A DNA stretch of 32,494 nt from Planctomycetota bacterium (GCA_021810145.1 JAJZJL010000048.1:1-32494); one strand, 5' to 3'. Shown: positions 1 through 9,068, numbered from the stretch's first letter. Numbers and translations: made by a program. Notes: generated by a model from the letters alone, not told the origin.

Positions 1-2
1 CC

Positions 3-710
3 AGTCCCGTGGGCTATGTCAAGCATCAGGTTATTACCTTGAAGGTCAACGCCATGGCCACCATCTCGCTGCTGGAATTGGCCCAGCGCTGTAAGGCCCG
101 TATGTTTATTGCCTCAACGAGTGAATGCTATGGCGATCCACTGGAACATCCGCAGCGCGAAACGTACTGGGGACATGTTAATCCCGTGGGCATGCGCAGT
201 ATGTACGATGAAGCCAAACGCTTTATGGAAGCTGCCACCATGGCCTATCATCGTGAACGCGGTGTTGATACCCGTATCGTTCGGATTTTCAACACTTACG
301 GCCCGCGGCTGGCTGTTGATGACGGGCGTGTGGTCGTGGCATTTATTAAACAATCCATGAAAGGCGAACCGTTGACCGTGCAGGGCGACGGTTCACAAAC
401 GCGGTCGCTTTGCTATGTGGACGATGAAATCCGTGGCTTTATCATGCTCATGGAATCGCCACCCTATCATTTGCCGGTAAATATTGGAAATCCGGATGAA
501 GTTACGGTTCTGCAATTGGCGCAGGAAATACGCGAACTGGTGGGATCAACAAGCGAAATTATTCACACGCCGCTGCCACCGGATGATCCGCGCCAGCGCT
601 GCCCGGATATCACATTGGCCAAAAATCTTCTGCAATGGTCGCCTGTGGTTGATCGCCGCGAGGGCCTCAAACGAACCATCGACTACTATCGTCGAAAACT
701 GAAAATCTGA
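3..710 (+). CDS. UDP-glucuronate decarboxylase-like NAD-dependent sugar epimerase/dehydratase, 5'-truncated
   Basis: This is the C-terminal two thirds of an extended SDR sugar-nucleotide enzyme. The reading frame is open to the left window edge (Ser-Pro precede the GTG that the ORF track uses), so the true start lies outside. The catalytic YxxxK is visible as YDEAKR. It is followed by NTYGPR and by DGSQTRSLCYVDD, which are characteristic of UDP-glucuronic acid decarboxylase (UDP-xylose synthase) rather than of GalE or RmlB. Such enzymes convert UDP-glucuronate to UDP-xylose in the cytoplasm, supplying polysaccharide synthesis. The Rossmann NAD-binding glycine motif lies before the window. The gene lies 16 kb from the exopolysaccharide locus, so a link to it is only suggestive. 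The family call is firm; the exact product (UDP-xylose or a related sugar) is inferred. Confidence 0.9.
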   Translation, partial: SPVGYVKHQVITLKVNAMATISLLELAQRCKARMFIASTSECYGDPLEHPQRETYWGHVNPVGMRSMYDEAKRFMEAATMAYHRERGVDTRIVRIFNTYGPRLAVDDGRVVVAFIKQSMKGEPLTVQGDGSQTRSLCYVDDEIRGFIMLMESPPYHLPVNIGNPDEVTVLQLAQEIRELVGSTSEIIHTPLPPDDPRQRCPDITLAKNLLQWSPVVDRREGLKRTIDYYRRKLKI

Positions 711-825
711 CGTTCCCGGCAAGTGCGGCACCGATAACACACCGGCAAACTTCGACCCCTGTTTTCCCCGCCAGGCCGGGATACTGCAGCCGATGCGGTT
801 GAGTCACGCCAATCCATGCGTTACG
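711..825. other. short convergent intergenic gap
   Basis: This gap separates the sugar epimerase from the convergent cytochrome gene. I see no convincing terminator hairpin with a T-run, and the small ORF at 793 on the plus strand is a shadow of the minus-strand gene. Confidence 0.4.
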
Positions 826-1896
826 TCAATATCGTCCCGTAAGCGGCGGATTGAAGCTGGCACTGTTATCCGCGGCAACGCCCATGGCAATGGGTTTTGC
901 CTGATGGTTCGCCCGGTCGTCTTCATTGAGCCGGCGCGGAGTCATGGACTGGATGATGCGCCGGATGTTCTCCGGAGGGCGAAGTGAATGTAACGTCGCG
1001 CTGCCGCTGGCTCCGGTCTGAATCCACCAGCGGATCAATGCAATCTCGCTGGTGGTAAGCTGGTGATGGTGGCGCGGCGGCATGTGGTGCCGCTGCCAGA
1101 GCGGAATGGTCAATCGCTGATACAGTTTGCTGCGATCGGCATTGTAAGGAATCACCACGGGTCTTCCGTTGCTGCCGCGGCGCAGCCAGTAATACGAATC
1201 CAGCCTCAGACGCCCTTTCTGGCGGTCGCGTCCGTGACATCGCGTGCAATTATCGGTGAAGATTCTCTGAATATATCGGCCATAAAAACTGCCATCCGAC
1301 CGCAAATCCGTAATGAGCGTTACCCGCACGCCCGTGTTTGAAGCGTTGCCCATGGCGCGGATTGAGGAGGCATTGATGCCGGCATCCGTGGCGGGCAGTG
1401 CGGAATGCCGGGGTGGGGCATAACTCAATAACGGTTTAAGCAGCGGTGGGGCGTACTTACTGAGATAGCGGCTGCCGAAGGTCAGCGTTCCGCCGAAATG
1501 TGCGGCAATAGTCATAACCAGCAAAGCGGAAATCAGTGTGGAATAATACACGACACCGGTCTTTTTCCTGTAAAACCACCATCCGAGCAATACGAGGCTC
1601 AAAACGCCCACGCTTGTTCCCAGCCAGCGGTGCCAGAATAAAACGCGATGTCCATAACCACCGCCGCTGGCCAGCAGCCAGCCGCAGGTAATGGTAAAAA
1701 CCGCCGCAATTGCAAGCATGACCAGAATAAAACCCCTCGCCGCGGTGATATGTTGAAAGTTTTTGAACCGCCCGGCCAGTTCCAATGCGCCCAGCAATAC
1801 CAGAAATCCGATTGGAAGATGCACAAGAAGCGGATGAAAATGTCCGAAGAACTTGATCCAGTTTGTAGCGGCTGCAATGGGAATACCAACTGTCAT
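826..1896 (-). CDS. DUF2231 membrane protein with C-terminal planctomycete-type cytochrome c domain
   Basis: The start was moved from the track's 1998 to the ATG at 1896 because an AAAGGA ribosome site lies 8 bases upstream, giving 356 residues. The N-terminal half has about four hydrophobic helices and begins with HFHPLLVHLPIGFLVLLG, typical of DUF2231 membrane proteins. After a linker, a single c-type heme motif, CTRCH, lies near residues 217-221, followed by HMPP and a distal LTTSEIALIRWWIQTGA segment as in planctomycete PSCyt1 cytochromes. The heme domain is probably on the periplasmic face, with the Met of HMPP as a possible axial ligand. This architecture is common in Planctomycetes, where it is usually annotated 'cytochrome c domain-containing'. 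An electron-transfer role is inferred; the partner is unknown. Confidence 0.8.
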   Translation of the reverse strand: MTVGIPIAAATNWIKFFGHFHPLLVHLPIGFLVLLGALELAGRFKNFQHITAARGFILVMLAIAAVFTITCGWLLASGGGYGHRVLFWHRWLGTSVGVLSLVLLGWWFYRKKTGVVYYSTLISALLVMTIAAHFGGTLTFGSRYLSKYAPPLLKPLLSYAPPRHSALPATDAGINASSIRAMGNASNTGVRVTLITDLRSDGSFYGRYIQRIFTDNCTRCHGRDRQKGRLRLDSYYWLRRGSNGRPVVIPYNADRSKLYQRLTIPLWQRHHMPPRHHHQLTTSEIALIRWWIQTGASGSATLHSLRPPENIRRIIQSMTPRRLNEDDRANHQAKPIAMGVAADNSASFNPPLTGRY

Positions 1897-2060
1897 GTTG
1901 CGAGTCCTTTCGACTTTTACGCGGGCTTGTGCGCTTCGCCCTGCTTGGGCGTGATGCGGCCCGCCCTGCCAAGTCATTGCGGTATCACCGGCATCCATGC
2001 CCGAAAGTGGAACTATAACGCAATAAGATTAAAAGAACATTAATGCGGCGACGATTTTTA

Positions 2061-4106
2061 TCATGCCGCCGGCGGTGGTGATGGTGCCGGCGTTACGGTG
2101 GGGGGCGCTGGGTTGTCGGCATCAGGATTCAGGGGAAGAATAACTTTAACCTGTGTGCCCGTCGGTAGCGGACGAATGAAAATCTGGCCTTCATGCAGAT
2201 CGACAAAACGCCGAACAATCGCCAGACCCAGCCCCAATCCGCGGCTGCCTTCTTCACCGGCGTCGCCACTGTGATGCTGCATGGTATCCGTGCCGGTCTT
2301 GAATGGCTCAAAAGGCCCGGCCATGACTTCTTGCGGCATGCCGGATCCGGAATCCTCAACAATCAGTTCAATGTGCTCGTTAACCAGTACGTTGACGATC
2401 ACCCGAACCACCGCTGCATCCGGTGAAAAGCGGATGGCGTTGCTTAACAAATTGGACAGGATATCTCCAATCTTGTCCGAGTCTCCCAGCATGGTTGGAA
2501 TGACATCCGGTAGAACCAGCTCAAGCGTTTGTTTTCGCGCTGTGATAAAACCGCTCTGCTGGTCACAAACATCAAGAATCACCTTCCGCAGATCAAACGG
2601 ATCCCGGCGTGGTTTGGTGGTAAAGACATCTTCCTGCACCAGTTTCAGCAGATCGGTAACAATTTTAGAAAGCCGTCTGGAATTTTTCAGTATGGAATCA
2701 ACGGATTTATATATTTCAGCCGCGGACGCGTGACCGGCATCGCCCGGTTCGGGCCGCGCGATCCCCGCATTGGCCAGTTGTCGAAAAATCAGTTGCGTTG
2801 TGGTCATGATATGAGATATGGGACTGCGGAGTTCATGAGCGGCAAGATCCATAAAGCGCTGTTTGGCTTTGGCGGCCTGCTCAAATTGCCGCACGTTGGC
2901 GGCCAGACGTCGCGTCATTTCGTCAAAGTCTCGCGCCAATTCGCCAAGTTCGTCGCTGCGGAACATGACGTCTTCAGGTTCCTGTGACAGCAGGCGAATG
3001 TTAAGTTCTCCGCGGCCCACGGCACTGGTGGCTTCGCGCAGCCGCAGAATGGGGTAGATAATTTCACGTTTGCTGATGACATATCCGAGCGCAAAAAGCC
3101 CGAGAATCAGCAATCCGCCCGCCAGCGCAACCATTTCCGCCTGCCGCAGAATCGGCGCGAGGATCTCCTGGGATGACTGGCTTAATATGATGCTCCAATG
3201 CGGCACCACGGCCGGCTGATTGATAATCGAACTCATTCGGCTGAATTTGACTGTGGCATCGCCGATCAGACAGCCGGCCAGAAAATCACCGATCCAGCCC
3301 GACCGGTTCCCGCCGTGCAAGGCAATGTATCGCTGCCTGCCAATACGGGCCTGACTTGCGTTGCCAAGGACAAATACCGGCGAATTGAGCTTCTGATCAT
3401 ATACCTGCGCTACCGCCTGACTTTGCGGCAAATACAGCCGCAGTTCGTATGTCAAAGCCGTGACATCGACCGTCTCAAGAATAAATCCCACCAGCACGCC
3501 GCTGCCGGGTTGCACCACGGGGACCACAATGGGTATCGATGGAAGGCCGGTGATCGGATCGGAAAAAACCGACCCGATCACACAGGTTCCGCCGATACCG
3601 CTGTCCGCAATCTTCCACCACCATTTTTTTCGGACATTCAGCACTTCCGGTGCCACATCCGATGCGATAACGATGCCGTGGCGATTAATAACCAGCACAT
3701 GATAAAGCCCGAGTTTATCGGCGGTGATCAGGCGGATGCGCCGGGCGATCGGGTTGTTGATCAAGGCGGAAATGGTTTCATGCGGACCGGTTGGTCCGGT
3801 GGCGGGTCTGGTTGCCGGACGGGTTTGGGCCGGCTTGATTGCAACTGAGCGAATATTGTTGTGCTGCTGGATAAAACGCACAAATTCGGGAAGCGTGGCG
3901 GCGAAACTCACCCGGCGCACCTCGGCTTCGAGTTGAAAACTGATGGCATGCGCGCAGGCGGATGCGAGTTCCACGTACGCATCCTGCACGGTATTAATGC
4001 GGTCGCGCGCGCCAATGCCGAGAATCGCCATCAGGCTCAGAGCCATGGGAAGCAATCCGACCAGCACCAGCGTGCCAATTAGTTTTCTGCGAATACCAAA
4101 TTGCAT
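2061..4106 (-). CDS. membrane sensor histidine kinase with large extracytoplasmic Cache-like domain
   Basis: This is a 681-residue protein. A transmembrane helix lies near residues 9-31, then about 295 extracytoplasmic residues with a Cache-like look, then a second helix near 327-345 and a HAMP linker to about 400. The dimerisation/phosphoacceptor box is AAHELRSPISH with His424. The N-box is SNLLSNAIRFSP (Asn556), G1 is DSGSGM, and G2 is GLGLGLAIV near 623-631. All kinase motifs look intact. The C-terminus is Pro/Ala-rich. No response regulator is adjacent; the neighbour 91 bases upstream is a GbsR/MarR regulator on the same strand. The input ligand cannot be told from sequence. The start is the track ATG; its ribosome site is weak. 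Confidence 0.92.
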   Translation of the reverse strand: MQFGIRRKLIGTLVLVGLLPMALSLMAILGIGARDRINTVQDAYVELASACAHAISFQLEAEVRRVSFAATLPEFVRFIQQHNNIRSVAIKPAQTRPATRPATGPTGPHETISALINNPIARRIRLITADKLGLYHVLVINRHGIVIASDVAPEVLNVRKKWWWKIADSGIGGTCVIGSVFSDPITGLPSIPIVVPVVQPGSGVLVGFILETVDVTALTYELRLYLPQSQAVAQVYDQKLNSPVFVLGNASQARIGRQRYIALHGGNRSGWIGDFLAGCLIGDATVKFSRMSSIINQPAVVPHWSIILSQSSQEILAPILRQAEMVALAGGLLILGLFALGYVISKREIIYPILRLREATSAVGRGELNIRLLSQEPEDVMFRSDELGELARDFDEMTRRLAANVRQFEQAAKAKQRFMDLAAHELRSPISHIMTTTQLIFRQLANAGIARPEPGDAGHASAAEIYKSVDSILKNSRRLSKIVTDLLKLVQEDVFTTKPRRDPFDLRKVILDVCDQQSGFITARKQTLELVLPDVIPTMLGDSDKIGDILSNLLSNAIRFSPDAAVVRVIVNVLVNEHIELIVEDSGSGMPQEVMAGPFEPFKTGTDTMQHHSGDAGEEGSRGLGLGLAIVRRFVDLHEGQIFIRPLPTGTQVKVILPLNPDADNPAPPTVTPAPSPPPAA

Positions 4107-4197
4107 TCGTTTCTCACTAAACCCGCCATCACGCGCCTTGCGATGATAATCGGGCCGGCTGGCCCCGGCCAGTGGTGATTATGACAAACGCCAATTC

Positions 4198-4743
4198 CTA
4201 TAACATTTGTTCCAGCATGGCCGTCATTTTGGCCAAACTGCCCGGCGGCTGTTCCGCAATGCGCCCGAAAATCCGATGGAATACAGAAAAAAAGTGGATC
4301 AATTCCTGCATTCTCCGCACATATGCCGCATGGCCTGCCTGTTGCGCGGGATCCGTTGGCACACTGCCGGCAGATTGCAGGCATTGTTCCAGGCGGTTCA
4401 GCAACGGGTCGAGCTCGCGCCGTTTACGTTCCCGGAAAATATTTTGAAACACCACCCATACATCGCCTTCAGTGGTGAAAAAATCGCGGCGGTCTCCCGG
4501 TAAACTGGTTCGCCGCACGATGCCCCAATTCACCAGATCACGCAGATTCATGCTGACGCTGCCGCGGGAAATCTGCAGTTCTTCCATGATTTGTTCCGCG
4601 GTCATAGGCTCCGCCGAGACCATCAACAACGCGTGCATCTGCGCCATGGTGCGATTAACACCCCAGTGGCCGGCCATCTGACCCCATAAATCCACAAACT
4701 GCCGTCGGGAGTCTGCCAGTGTGTTCGCGGTGTTTTCCGTCAT
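4198..4743 (-). CDS. GbsR/MarR-family transcriptional regulator
   Basis: This is a 181-residue winged-helix regulator. The helix-turn-helix lies around residues 45-80, where MTAEQIMEELQISRGSVSMN and NLRDLVNWGIVRR match GbsR-type proteins, followed by the wing LPGDRRDFFTTEGD. The C-terminal third is helical and probably dimerises. GbsR relatives control glycine-betaine uptake in Bacillus, but in other phyla they regulate varied membrane or stress genes, so the target here is unknown. It lies upstream of the histidine kinase on the same strand with a 91-base gap, so the two may be co-transcribed. The start ATG is preceded by a modest GGGATAA-like ribosome site. Confidence 0.85.
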   Translation of the reverse strand: MTENTANTLADSRRQFVDLWGQMAGHWGVNRTMAQMHALLMVSAEPMTAEQIMEELQISRGSVSMNLRDLVNWGIVRRTSLPGDRRDFFTTEGDVWVVFQNIFRERKRRELDPLLNRLEQCLQSAGSVPTDPAQQAGHAAYVRRMQELIHFFSVFHRIFGRIAEQPPGSLAKMTAMLEQML

Positions 4744-4933
4744 GCCGTTTATCCCGTTTGTTTGTCCAGTGCGGTGATGGTTATGTCAATGCCGTCACGG
4801 ACCATTAAAAAGAATATCCGGCATGGCCCGCAATTTCCACCTCCAGGGAGTCTTTGGGTATGTATCCTGTTTTTGGCCGGGCGGTTTTGCCGGTAACACT
4901 TCCTGCAATATACTTTTGGGGTGCTGTAGCGTT

Positions 4934-5131
4934 ATGAACCCGGGAGTACCCATGAACCCTGATGACATCGCAACGCCTGGTAAGCCAAAGGCTCGCGTAT
5001 CTGCATGTGTGCTGGTATTGCTGATTCTGTTTGGCATCGCCTTGGCCGCCATCGCGGTGGTAAACGCCAAGGTGGGTCGCGGCGTGGCGGTTTCGCATGA
5101 ATCGGCCGCCGGAGTGCATCAGCTTCCATGA
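4934..5131 (+). CDS. possible small single-span membrane protein
   Basis: This short reading frame has two in-frame ATGs (4934 and 4952), the first preceded by GGGGTG and the second by GGGAG at good distance. It encodes 59-65 residues with a charged, Pro-containing N-terminus, one clear hydrophobic helix (ACVLVLLILFGIALAAIAVV) and a short polar tail. It would be the only gene in the 4744-5118 gap, and its stop overlaps the end of the convergent nucleotidyltransferase gene by 13 bases. No family is recognised. The hydrophobic segment with basic flanks and the ribosome sites are the only support. Confidence 0.4.
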   Translation: MNPGVPMNPDDIATPGKPKARVSACVLVLLILFGIALAAIAVVNAKVGRGVAVSHESAAGVHQLP

Positions 5132-6366
5132 ATTAATTCTTCCGCGGCTTTCAGCGCGGCGGTTCGATCGGCAAAGTTGTCTTCCAATTGGCGATCATAA
5201 AGTTCTTCAAGCCAGAATTTGAATCGTGGCCCCGGTTTGACGCCCATGGCAATTAAATCGCTGCCGTTCACAAAGCGATCGGGTGTCAGCGGCTTTTGTT
5301 TCAATTCCGATATGTGCTGTGTCAGAGCCTGCATGTCCGCACGATCCGAATTTGCCGCAGTGTATAGCGTTATCAAATCGGATGACCAGCTATGGGCCAG
5401 CAGCCGCCTGAAGGCCGCCAGCCGCAATGTTCGCCATTGGACCAGGTATGGCAGGTTGTTCAAAAGCCATTGCGTCCATTGCGTTTCTTCCGTGCTCAGC
5501 GCCAGGTTTTCCTGCAATGTGTTGCTTTCAATGACCAGAGCGGCGGCGTTTTCTTCATCCACGGCGGCCAGATCCAGCAGAATGGCCGCCAAAGCCAGCG
5601 GAAAGGAGCTCTTCTCCGGCAGAGCGGAAATTTTCGGCAAGTTGATTGCCGCAATCGTTGGTTCAATGTGTTTCGACCAGAACGTATTGAACAATCCGCT
5701 GTTAATCAGTAAATGTACCGCAAGGTGCCGTTGCGGATGAACCAGCATTTTACGTAATTCCTGCCCGATGCGCTCCCGGCTGATTTCGGATAATTTCCCG
5801 GCGTTCGCCACAATCGCATCCCATGTCCCCGGTTCAATGGAAAACTGCAGCCGCGCCGCAAATCGCACCGCCCGCATCATGCGCAGATGATCCTCGCGGA
5901 AGCGGTGGAGCGGCTGGCCAATGGCCCGGAGAACCTTGGCCTCAATGTCCGCCTGGCCACCCACATAATCAATAAGCTTGTCCTTCACAGGATCAAAAAA
6001 AAGGCCGTTACAGGTGAAATCTCGCCGCTGTGCATCATGTTCTGCCGTGGTATAGGTGATGCTGTCAGGCCGTCGGCCATCGGAGTAAACGCCGTCCGAA
6101 CGAAACGTGGCAACTTCAATGCAGTACCCATGGCGGCGTACCATGACCACCCCGAATGCCGCGCCAACACGCATGCTGCGCGGAAAGAGTCTCACGACAT
6201 CTTCGGGGCGCGCGGAAGTGGCAATGTCATAATCTTCGGGCACATTGCCCATGATCTGATCGCGTACACATCCACCGGCGAAATAGGCTTCATGCCCGGA
6301 CGCCTGCAGTGTCTGGACAACCTCGGTGGCAATTTTCCGCCGATCCAATTTCTTTTCCTCATTCAT
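5119..6366 (-). CDS. CCA tRNA nucleotidyltransferase / poly(A) polymerase family protein
   Basis: This is a class II nucleotidyltransferase that adds CCA to tRNA 3' ends or adenylates RNA. The start was set at the ATG at 6366 (415 residues) because the family homology begins just after it; the track's 43-residue upstream extension is low in similarity. The active-site strand is AYFAGGCVRDQIMG followed by EDYDIATSARPEDV, with the catalytic aspartates in DYD. The RRDFTCNGLFFDP segment and the RFREDHLRMMRAVRFAARL segment are the conserved neck motifs. The C-terminal helical half is less conserved. CCA-adding versus poly(A) activity cannot be resolved by eye. A TATAAT lies 7 bases before the ATG, hinting at leaderless transcription. 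Confidence 0.9.
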   Translation of the reverse strand: MNEEKKLDRRKIATEVVQTLQASGHEAYFAGGCVRDQIMGNVPEDYDIATSARPEDVVRLFPRSMRVGAAFGVVMVRRHGYCIEVATFRSDGVYSDGRRPDSITYTTAEHDAQRRDFTCNGLFFDPVKDKLIDYVGGQADIEAKVLRAIGQPLHRFREDHLRMMRAVRFAARLQFSIEPGTWDAIVANAGKLSEISRERIGQELRKMLVHPQRHLAVHLLINSGLFNTFWSKHIEPTIAAINLPKISALPEKSSFPLALAAILLDLAAVDEENAAALVIESNTLQENLALSTEETQWTQWLLNNLPYLVQWRTLRLAAFRRLLAHSWSSDLITLYTAANSDRADMQALTQHISELKQKPLTPDRFVNGSDLIAMGVKPGPRFKFWLEELYDRQLEDNFADRTAALKAAEELIHGS

Positions 6367-6883
6367 AAACACGATTATAGCCGCAGCCTGATAACGTGAG
6401 GAGTCGCTGTCATCGCTGCATGTCTCCGCGCCGCAAGACCTCAAACGGCATCGCCGGCAGTCCGGCCTTATTAGCCAAATTGATTGCCATCGCAAAAGAT
6501 CCTGCGCCCCGAAAAATGGCGATGGTTTGGCAGCAATTTACGCGATCCGTCGAACGTCCATACCTGTGTGCAGCAACGCATCCGGCTGTGCCGAGTCTCT
6601 GGACCCGCGGGTGGCCAAGCCGGTACGACATATGTATGGGGACTTCCGTCGGCCTGGCGACAGGCCGGGGCGGCCTCGGCTGCGCTTGCGGGGAATCAAT
6701 AAAAATAATCCGATTCAAATGCTGTGCCTGTTCGCCGGTCCCGACTTGGCGTGCTTCGCAAGCGATTTATCGCGCGGTGAATTTCCAATTTTGGCCGCCT
6801 ACAATTCTGCAGTTCTTGCTCGCTGGAAGTCCTGGAGCGTTTCCACTTTTCCTTCGATAAGAACCTGATGATGAGGTGCCCGG
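6367..6883. other. 517-base intergenic region with a GNRA-capped hairpin
   Basis: No convincing gene is found here; ORFs on both strands are arginine/proline-rich and resemble no family. A perfect 7-bp hairpin with a GCGA tetraloop (CGGCCTG GCGA CAGGCCG) lies at 6650-6667, next to the palindromes ACCCGCGGGT (about 6603-6612) and ACATATGT (about 6628-6635). The region separates divergent genes, so it should carry promoters both ways. The hairpin is probably part of a structured RNA or dispersed element. Confidence 0.35.
6373..6378 (-). promoter_or_regulatory. -10-like TATAAT placed for a leaderless transcript of the CCA/poly(A) polymerase gene
   Basis: On the minus strand a perfect TATAAT is followed by seven bases and then the ATG of the nucleotidyltransferase, and no Shine-Dalgarno sequence is visible. 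If used, transcription would begin at or next to the start codon. No good -35 hexamer is found 16-18 bases upstream, so support is limited. Confidence 0.3.
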
Positions 6884-7903
6884 ATGGCACAGTTGCAGTA
6901 CAGTTCTTTCAGTCCCAACCCGAATGATTCCACAGCCCATTCGCCCCCCGATGTGCCGCCGCAGGCCGATATCGACCTGCTGGATGCCTATTCCCGGGCG
7001 GTTTCCGCGGCCGTGGAAACCGTTGCGCCAAGCGTGGTCAATATTGAAGTTTTCCAAGGGTCGGATTCCGCACGCCGTGCCGGAAGCGGATCAGGATTTA
7101 TTTTTACACCCGATGGTTTTGTTCTTACCAACAGCCATGTCGTGCATGGTGCGGTGCGTATAGCCGTCACCACCGCGGATGGCCGCCGATTGCGGGGATT
7201 TTTAATTGGAGATGATCCGCATACCGATTTGGCCGTCGTTCGCATAGACGCTGAAAACCTGCCGGCGGCGCAGTTTGGAGATTCAACCCAACTGAAAGTG
7301 GGGCAGGTTGCAATTGCCATCGGCAGTCCGCTGGGGTTTCAGGCTTCGGTTACCGCGGGCGTGGTCAGCGCTCTGGCCCGGTCTTTTCGCAGCGGATCCG
7401 GACGGTTGATAGACGGTGTTATTCAAACCGATGCCGCACTGAATCCGGGAAATTCCGGCGGTCCCCTGGTGGCCTCCAATGGCAAAGTAATCGGCGTAAA
7501 TACCGCGGTTATTCTGCCCGCACAGGGAATCTGTTTTGCCATTTCCTCCAACACCGCCGAGTTCGTGGCGTCGCGGTTGATTCGCGATGGAAAAGTTCAT
7601 CGCAGTTATATCGGTGTTTCAGGACAGGATGTGCCAATTTCCCGGCGTATCGTCCAGTTTTACAAATTGGACGCTCCCAGTGGCGTGGGAATCGTGGCCA
7701 TAGAACCGGAAAGTCCCGCCGATGAGGCCGGGCTGCAATCCGGTGATATTATCCTGGCACTGGATCGCCAGCGCGTTTCGGGTATTGATGACCTTCACCG
7801 CCTGTTGACCGAAGAACGCATCGGCAAGCACACCGGAATTCGTGTATTGCGGCAGCATGACCTTACGGAGTTGCTCATTACGCCCGCCGCCGCGCTGCAA
7901 TAA
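6884..7903 (+). CDS. HtrA/DegP-like trypsin-fold serine protease with one PDZ domain
   Basis: This 339-residue protein has the complete catalytic triad in HtrA context: His85 in LTNSHVVHG, Asp115 in HTDLAVVRI and Ser191 in NPGNSGGPL. A single PDZ domain follows from about residue 240 to 335 (SYIGVSGQD, then SPADEAGLQSGDIILAL). Unusually, there is no signal peptide or membrane anchor; the N-terminus is polar with many Ser and Pro, so it appears cytoplasmic or exported by an unseen route. The ATG is preceded by GAGG at 7 bases. HtrA proteins degrade or chaperone misfolded proteins, with the PDZ binding C-termini. It lies upstream of scpB with a 450-base gap, so it is probably a separate unit. 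Confidence 0.9.
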   Translation: MAQLQYSSFSPNPNDSTAHSPPDVPPQADIDLLDAYSRAVSAAVETVAPSVVNIEVFQGSDSARRAGSGSGFIFTPDGFVLTNSHVVHGAVRIAVTTADGRRLRGFLIGDDPHTDLAVVRIDAENLPAAQFGDSTQLKVGQVAIAIGSPLGFQASVTAGVVSALARSFRSGSGRLIDGVIQTDAALNPGNSGGPLVASNGKVIGVNTAVILPAQGICFAISSNTAEFVASRLIRDGKVHRSYIGVSGQDVPISRRIVQFYKLDAPSGVGIVAIEPESPADEAGLQSGDIILALDRQRVSGIDDLHRLLTEERIGKHTGIRVLRQHDLTELLITPAAALQ

Positions 7904-8350
7904 TGGCATGTGGGATCGATCGCCCGTGAATATGCTTTGGCTTGCGAATCTGCACCCTGCCGACCGGCCGCCTTACACCCGACGCCCAGGTGGCGCACGC
8001 TGGGTTATGTATTTCGGACGCCGTGGATCAATCGATTAACCGGTGTCTGAAGTATTTGCAGCATATCGCGGCAGGTAACCATGCCACTGTCTGTCAAATT
8101 CTTCGCAATCTGCGAAGAATTCCCAACTCGGCACACCGCGCTTTTGACGGACGGTAACCGTCGGCGAAGCCGGCGGCTATGTGGTGTTTGGTTGCGGCTT
8201 TGCCGCGCTGGGTCAATCGGCGCATCCGGCTGTGATTCTGTCTGGAACGGATACTGATTGCTTGATCCATCCCGCAAAATACTTGAAGATTTGCCCGGCA
8301 GAGTGGCTTTTCGCTTTACTCGGCGCGCCGCTGGCAGTAAATTCTTACGC
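7904..8350. other. 447-base gap with two inverted repeats
   Basis: No gene is supported here. A perfect 11-bp hairpin with a 3-base loop (AATTCTTCGCA ATC TGCGAAGAATT) lies at 8097-8121, without a following T-run. A second short dyad, GACGGTAACCGTC, lies near 8150. They could be a 3' end structure of the protease transcript or an operator for scpB. The track's upstream TTG extension of scpB into this region shows no conserved sequence. Confidence 0.4.
8097..8121. repeat. perfect 11-bp inverted repeat
   Basis: The two arms are exactly complementary around a 3-base loop, making a 25-base hairpin. There is no U-tract, so it is not a standard intrinsic terminator; it may be a protein-binding dyad or an RNA-stabilising stem. 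Confidence 0.6.
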
Positions 8351-9061
8351 ATGAATACTGTCAGTGAATCAGAATCTGCTGCCCCCGAGGCCATCGACCA
8401 ACCGGTTCAAAGCGAATCTGCGGAGCCAACGGCGATATCCAACCCGGAAGTTCCGCCCGCTGCCGACGAAGCGGCAACTGCCACGGTCATCGAGACTCCG
8501 TCCGAGGAGGGCGCAATTACCGAGTCTGTCACGACTGAACAAATGCCATTGCGGCAGGTGCTGGAGGCACTGCTTTTTGCCAGCGATGTTCCCTTATCCG
8601 CCGCCAAAATCAGCCAGACTCTTGGCCTGGACTCGGTGCGGGCGGTGAAATTGGCCGTGGAAGAGTTAAACGACATTTACAATCAACGTGAGGCGGCGTT
8701 CAGAATTGAAGAACGTGCCGGCGGGTATCAGATACTAACTTTGCCCCAATATGCCCAATATATTCAACGATTAATGCGCAAGCGCGATGAAGGCCGGCTG
8801 ACCCCGGCGGCATTGGAGACACTGGCTATTATTGCGTACAAACAGCCGATTTTGCGCGTTGATGTTGAAGCTATTCGCGGAGTGGCCTGCGGCGAAGTCA
8901 TTCGCACGCTCATGGAATACAATCTGGTTAAAATTGTGGGCCGTGCCGAGGATGTCGGTCGTCCGATGCTTTATGGCACGTCAAAACATTTTCTGGAAGT
9001 CTTTGGCTTATCAAGCCTGAAGGATCTGCCCAAAGCGGATCAACTCAAAGAGCCGGCATGA
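8351..9061 (+). CDS. scpB: segregation and condensation protein B
   Basis: ScpB is the paired winged-helix subunit of the SMC-ScpA-ScpB condensin that compacts and segregates chromosomes. From the ATG at 8351 there is a low-complexity acidic N-terminal extension of about 65 residues, then the canonical core: PLRQVLEALLFASDVPLSA, the first winged helix, RRM-like segment GGYQILTLPQYAQYIQRL and the second winged helix with TPAALETLAIIAYKQPI and VRTLMEYNLVKIVGRAEDVGRP-type sequence (window: VIRTLMEYNLVKIVGRAED). Length after the extension matches the family. No scpA is present upstream in this window. The gene ends 7 bases before a convergent VWA gene. The ORF-track TTG start 93 bases upstream has no support. 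Confidence 0.92.
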   Translation: MNTVSESESAAPEAIDQPVQSESAEPTAISNPEVPPAADEAATATVIETPSEEGAITESVTTEQMPLRQVLEALLFASDVPLSAAKISQTLGLDSVRAVKLAVEELNDIYNQREAAFRIEERAGGYQILTLPQYAQYIQRLMRKRDEGRLTPAALETLAIIAYKQPILRVDVEAIRGVACGEVIRTLMEYNLVKIVGRAEDVGRPMLYGTSKHFLEVFGLSSLKDLPKADQLKEPA

Positions 9062-9068
9062 AACCCTG

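Noticed and set aside
1648-2043. 131-residue plus-strand ORF opposite the cytochrome gene
   Set aside because: It lies antisense to the DUF2231 segment and has irregular composition with no ribosome site.
6595-6680. tRNA-like sequence (GGTGGCCAAGCCGG)
   Set aside because: There is no T-arm GTTCRA motif, no matching acceptor stem and no anticodon arm of the right size.
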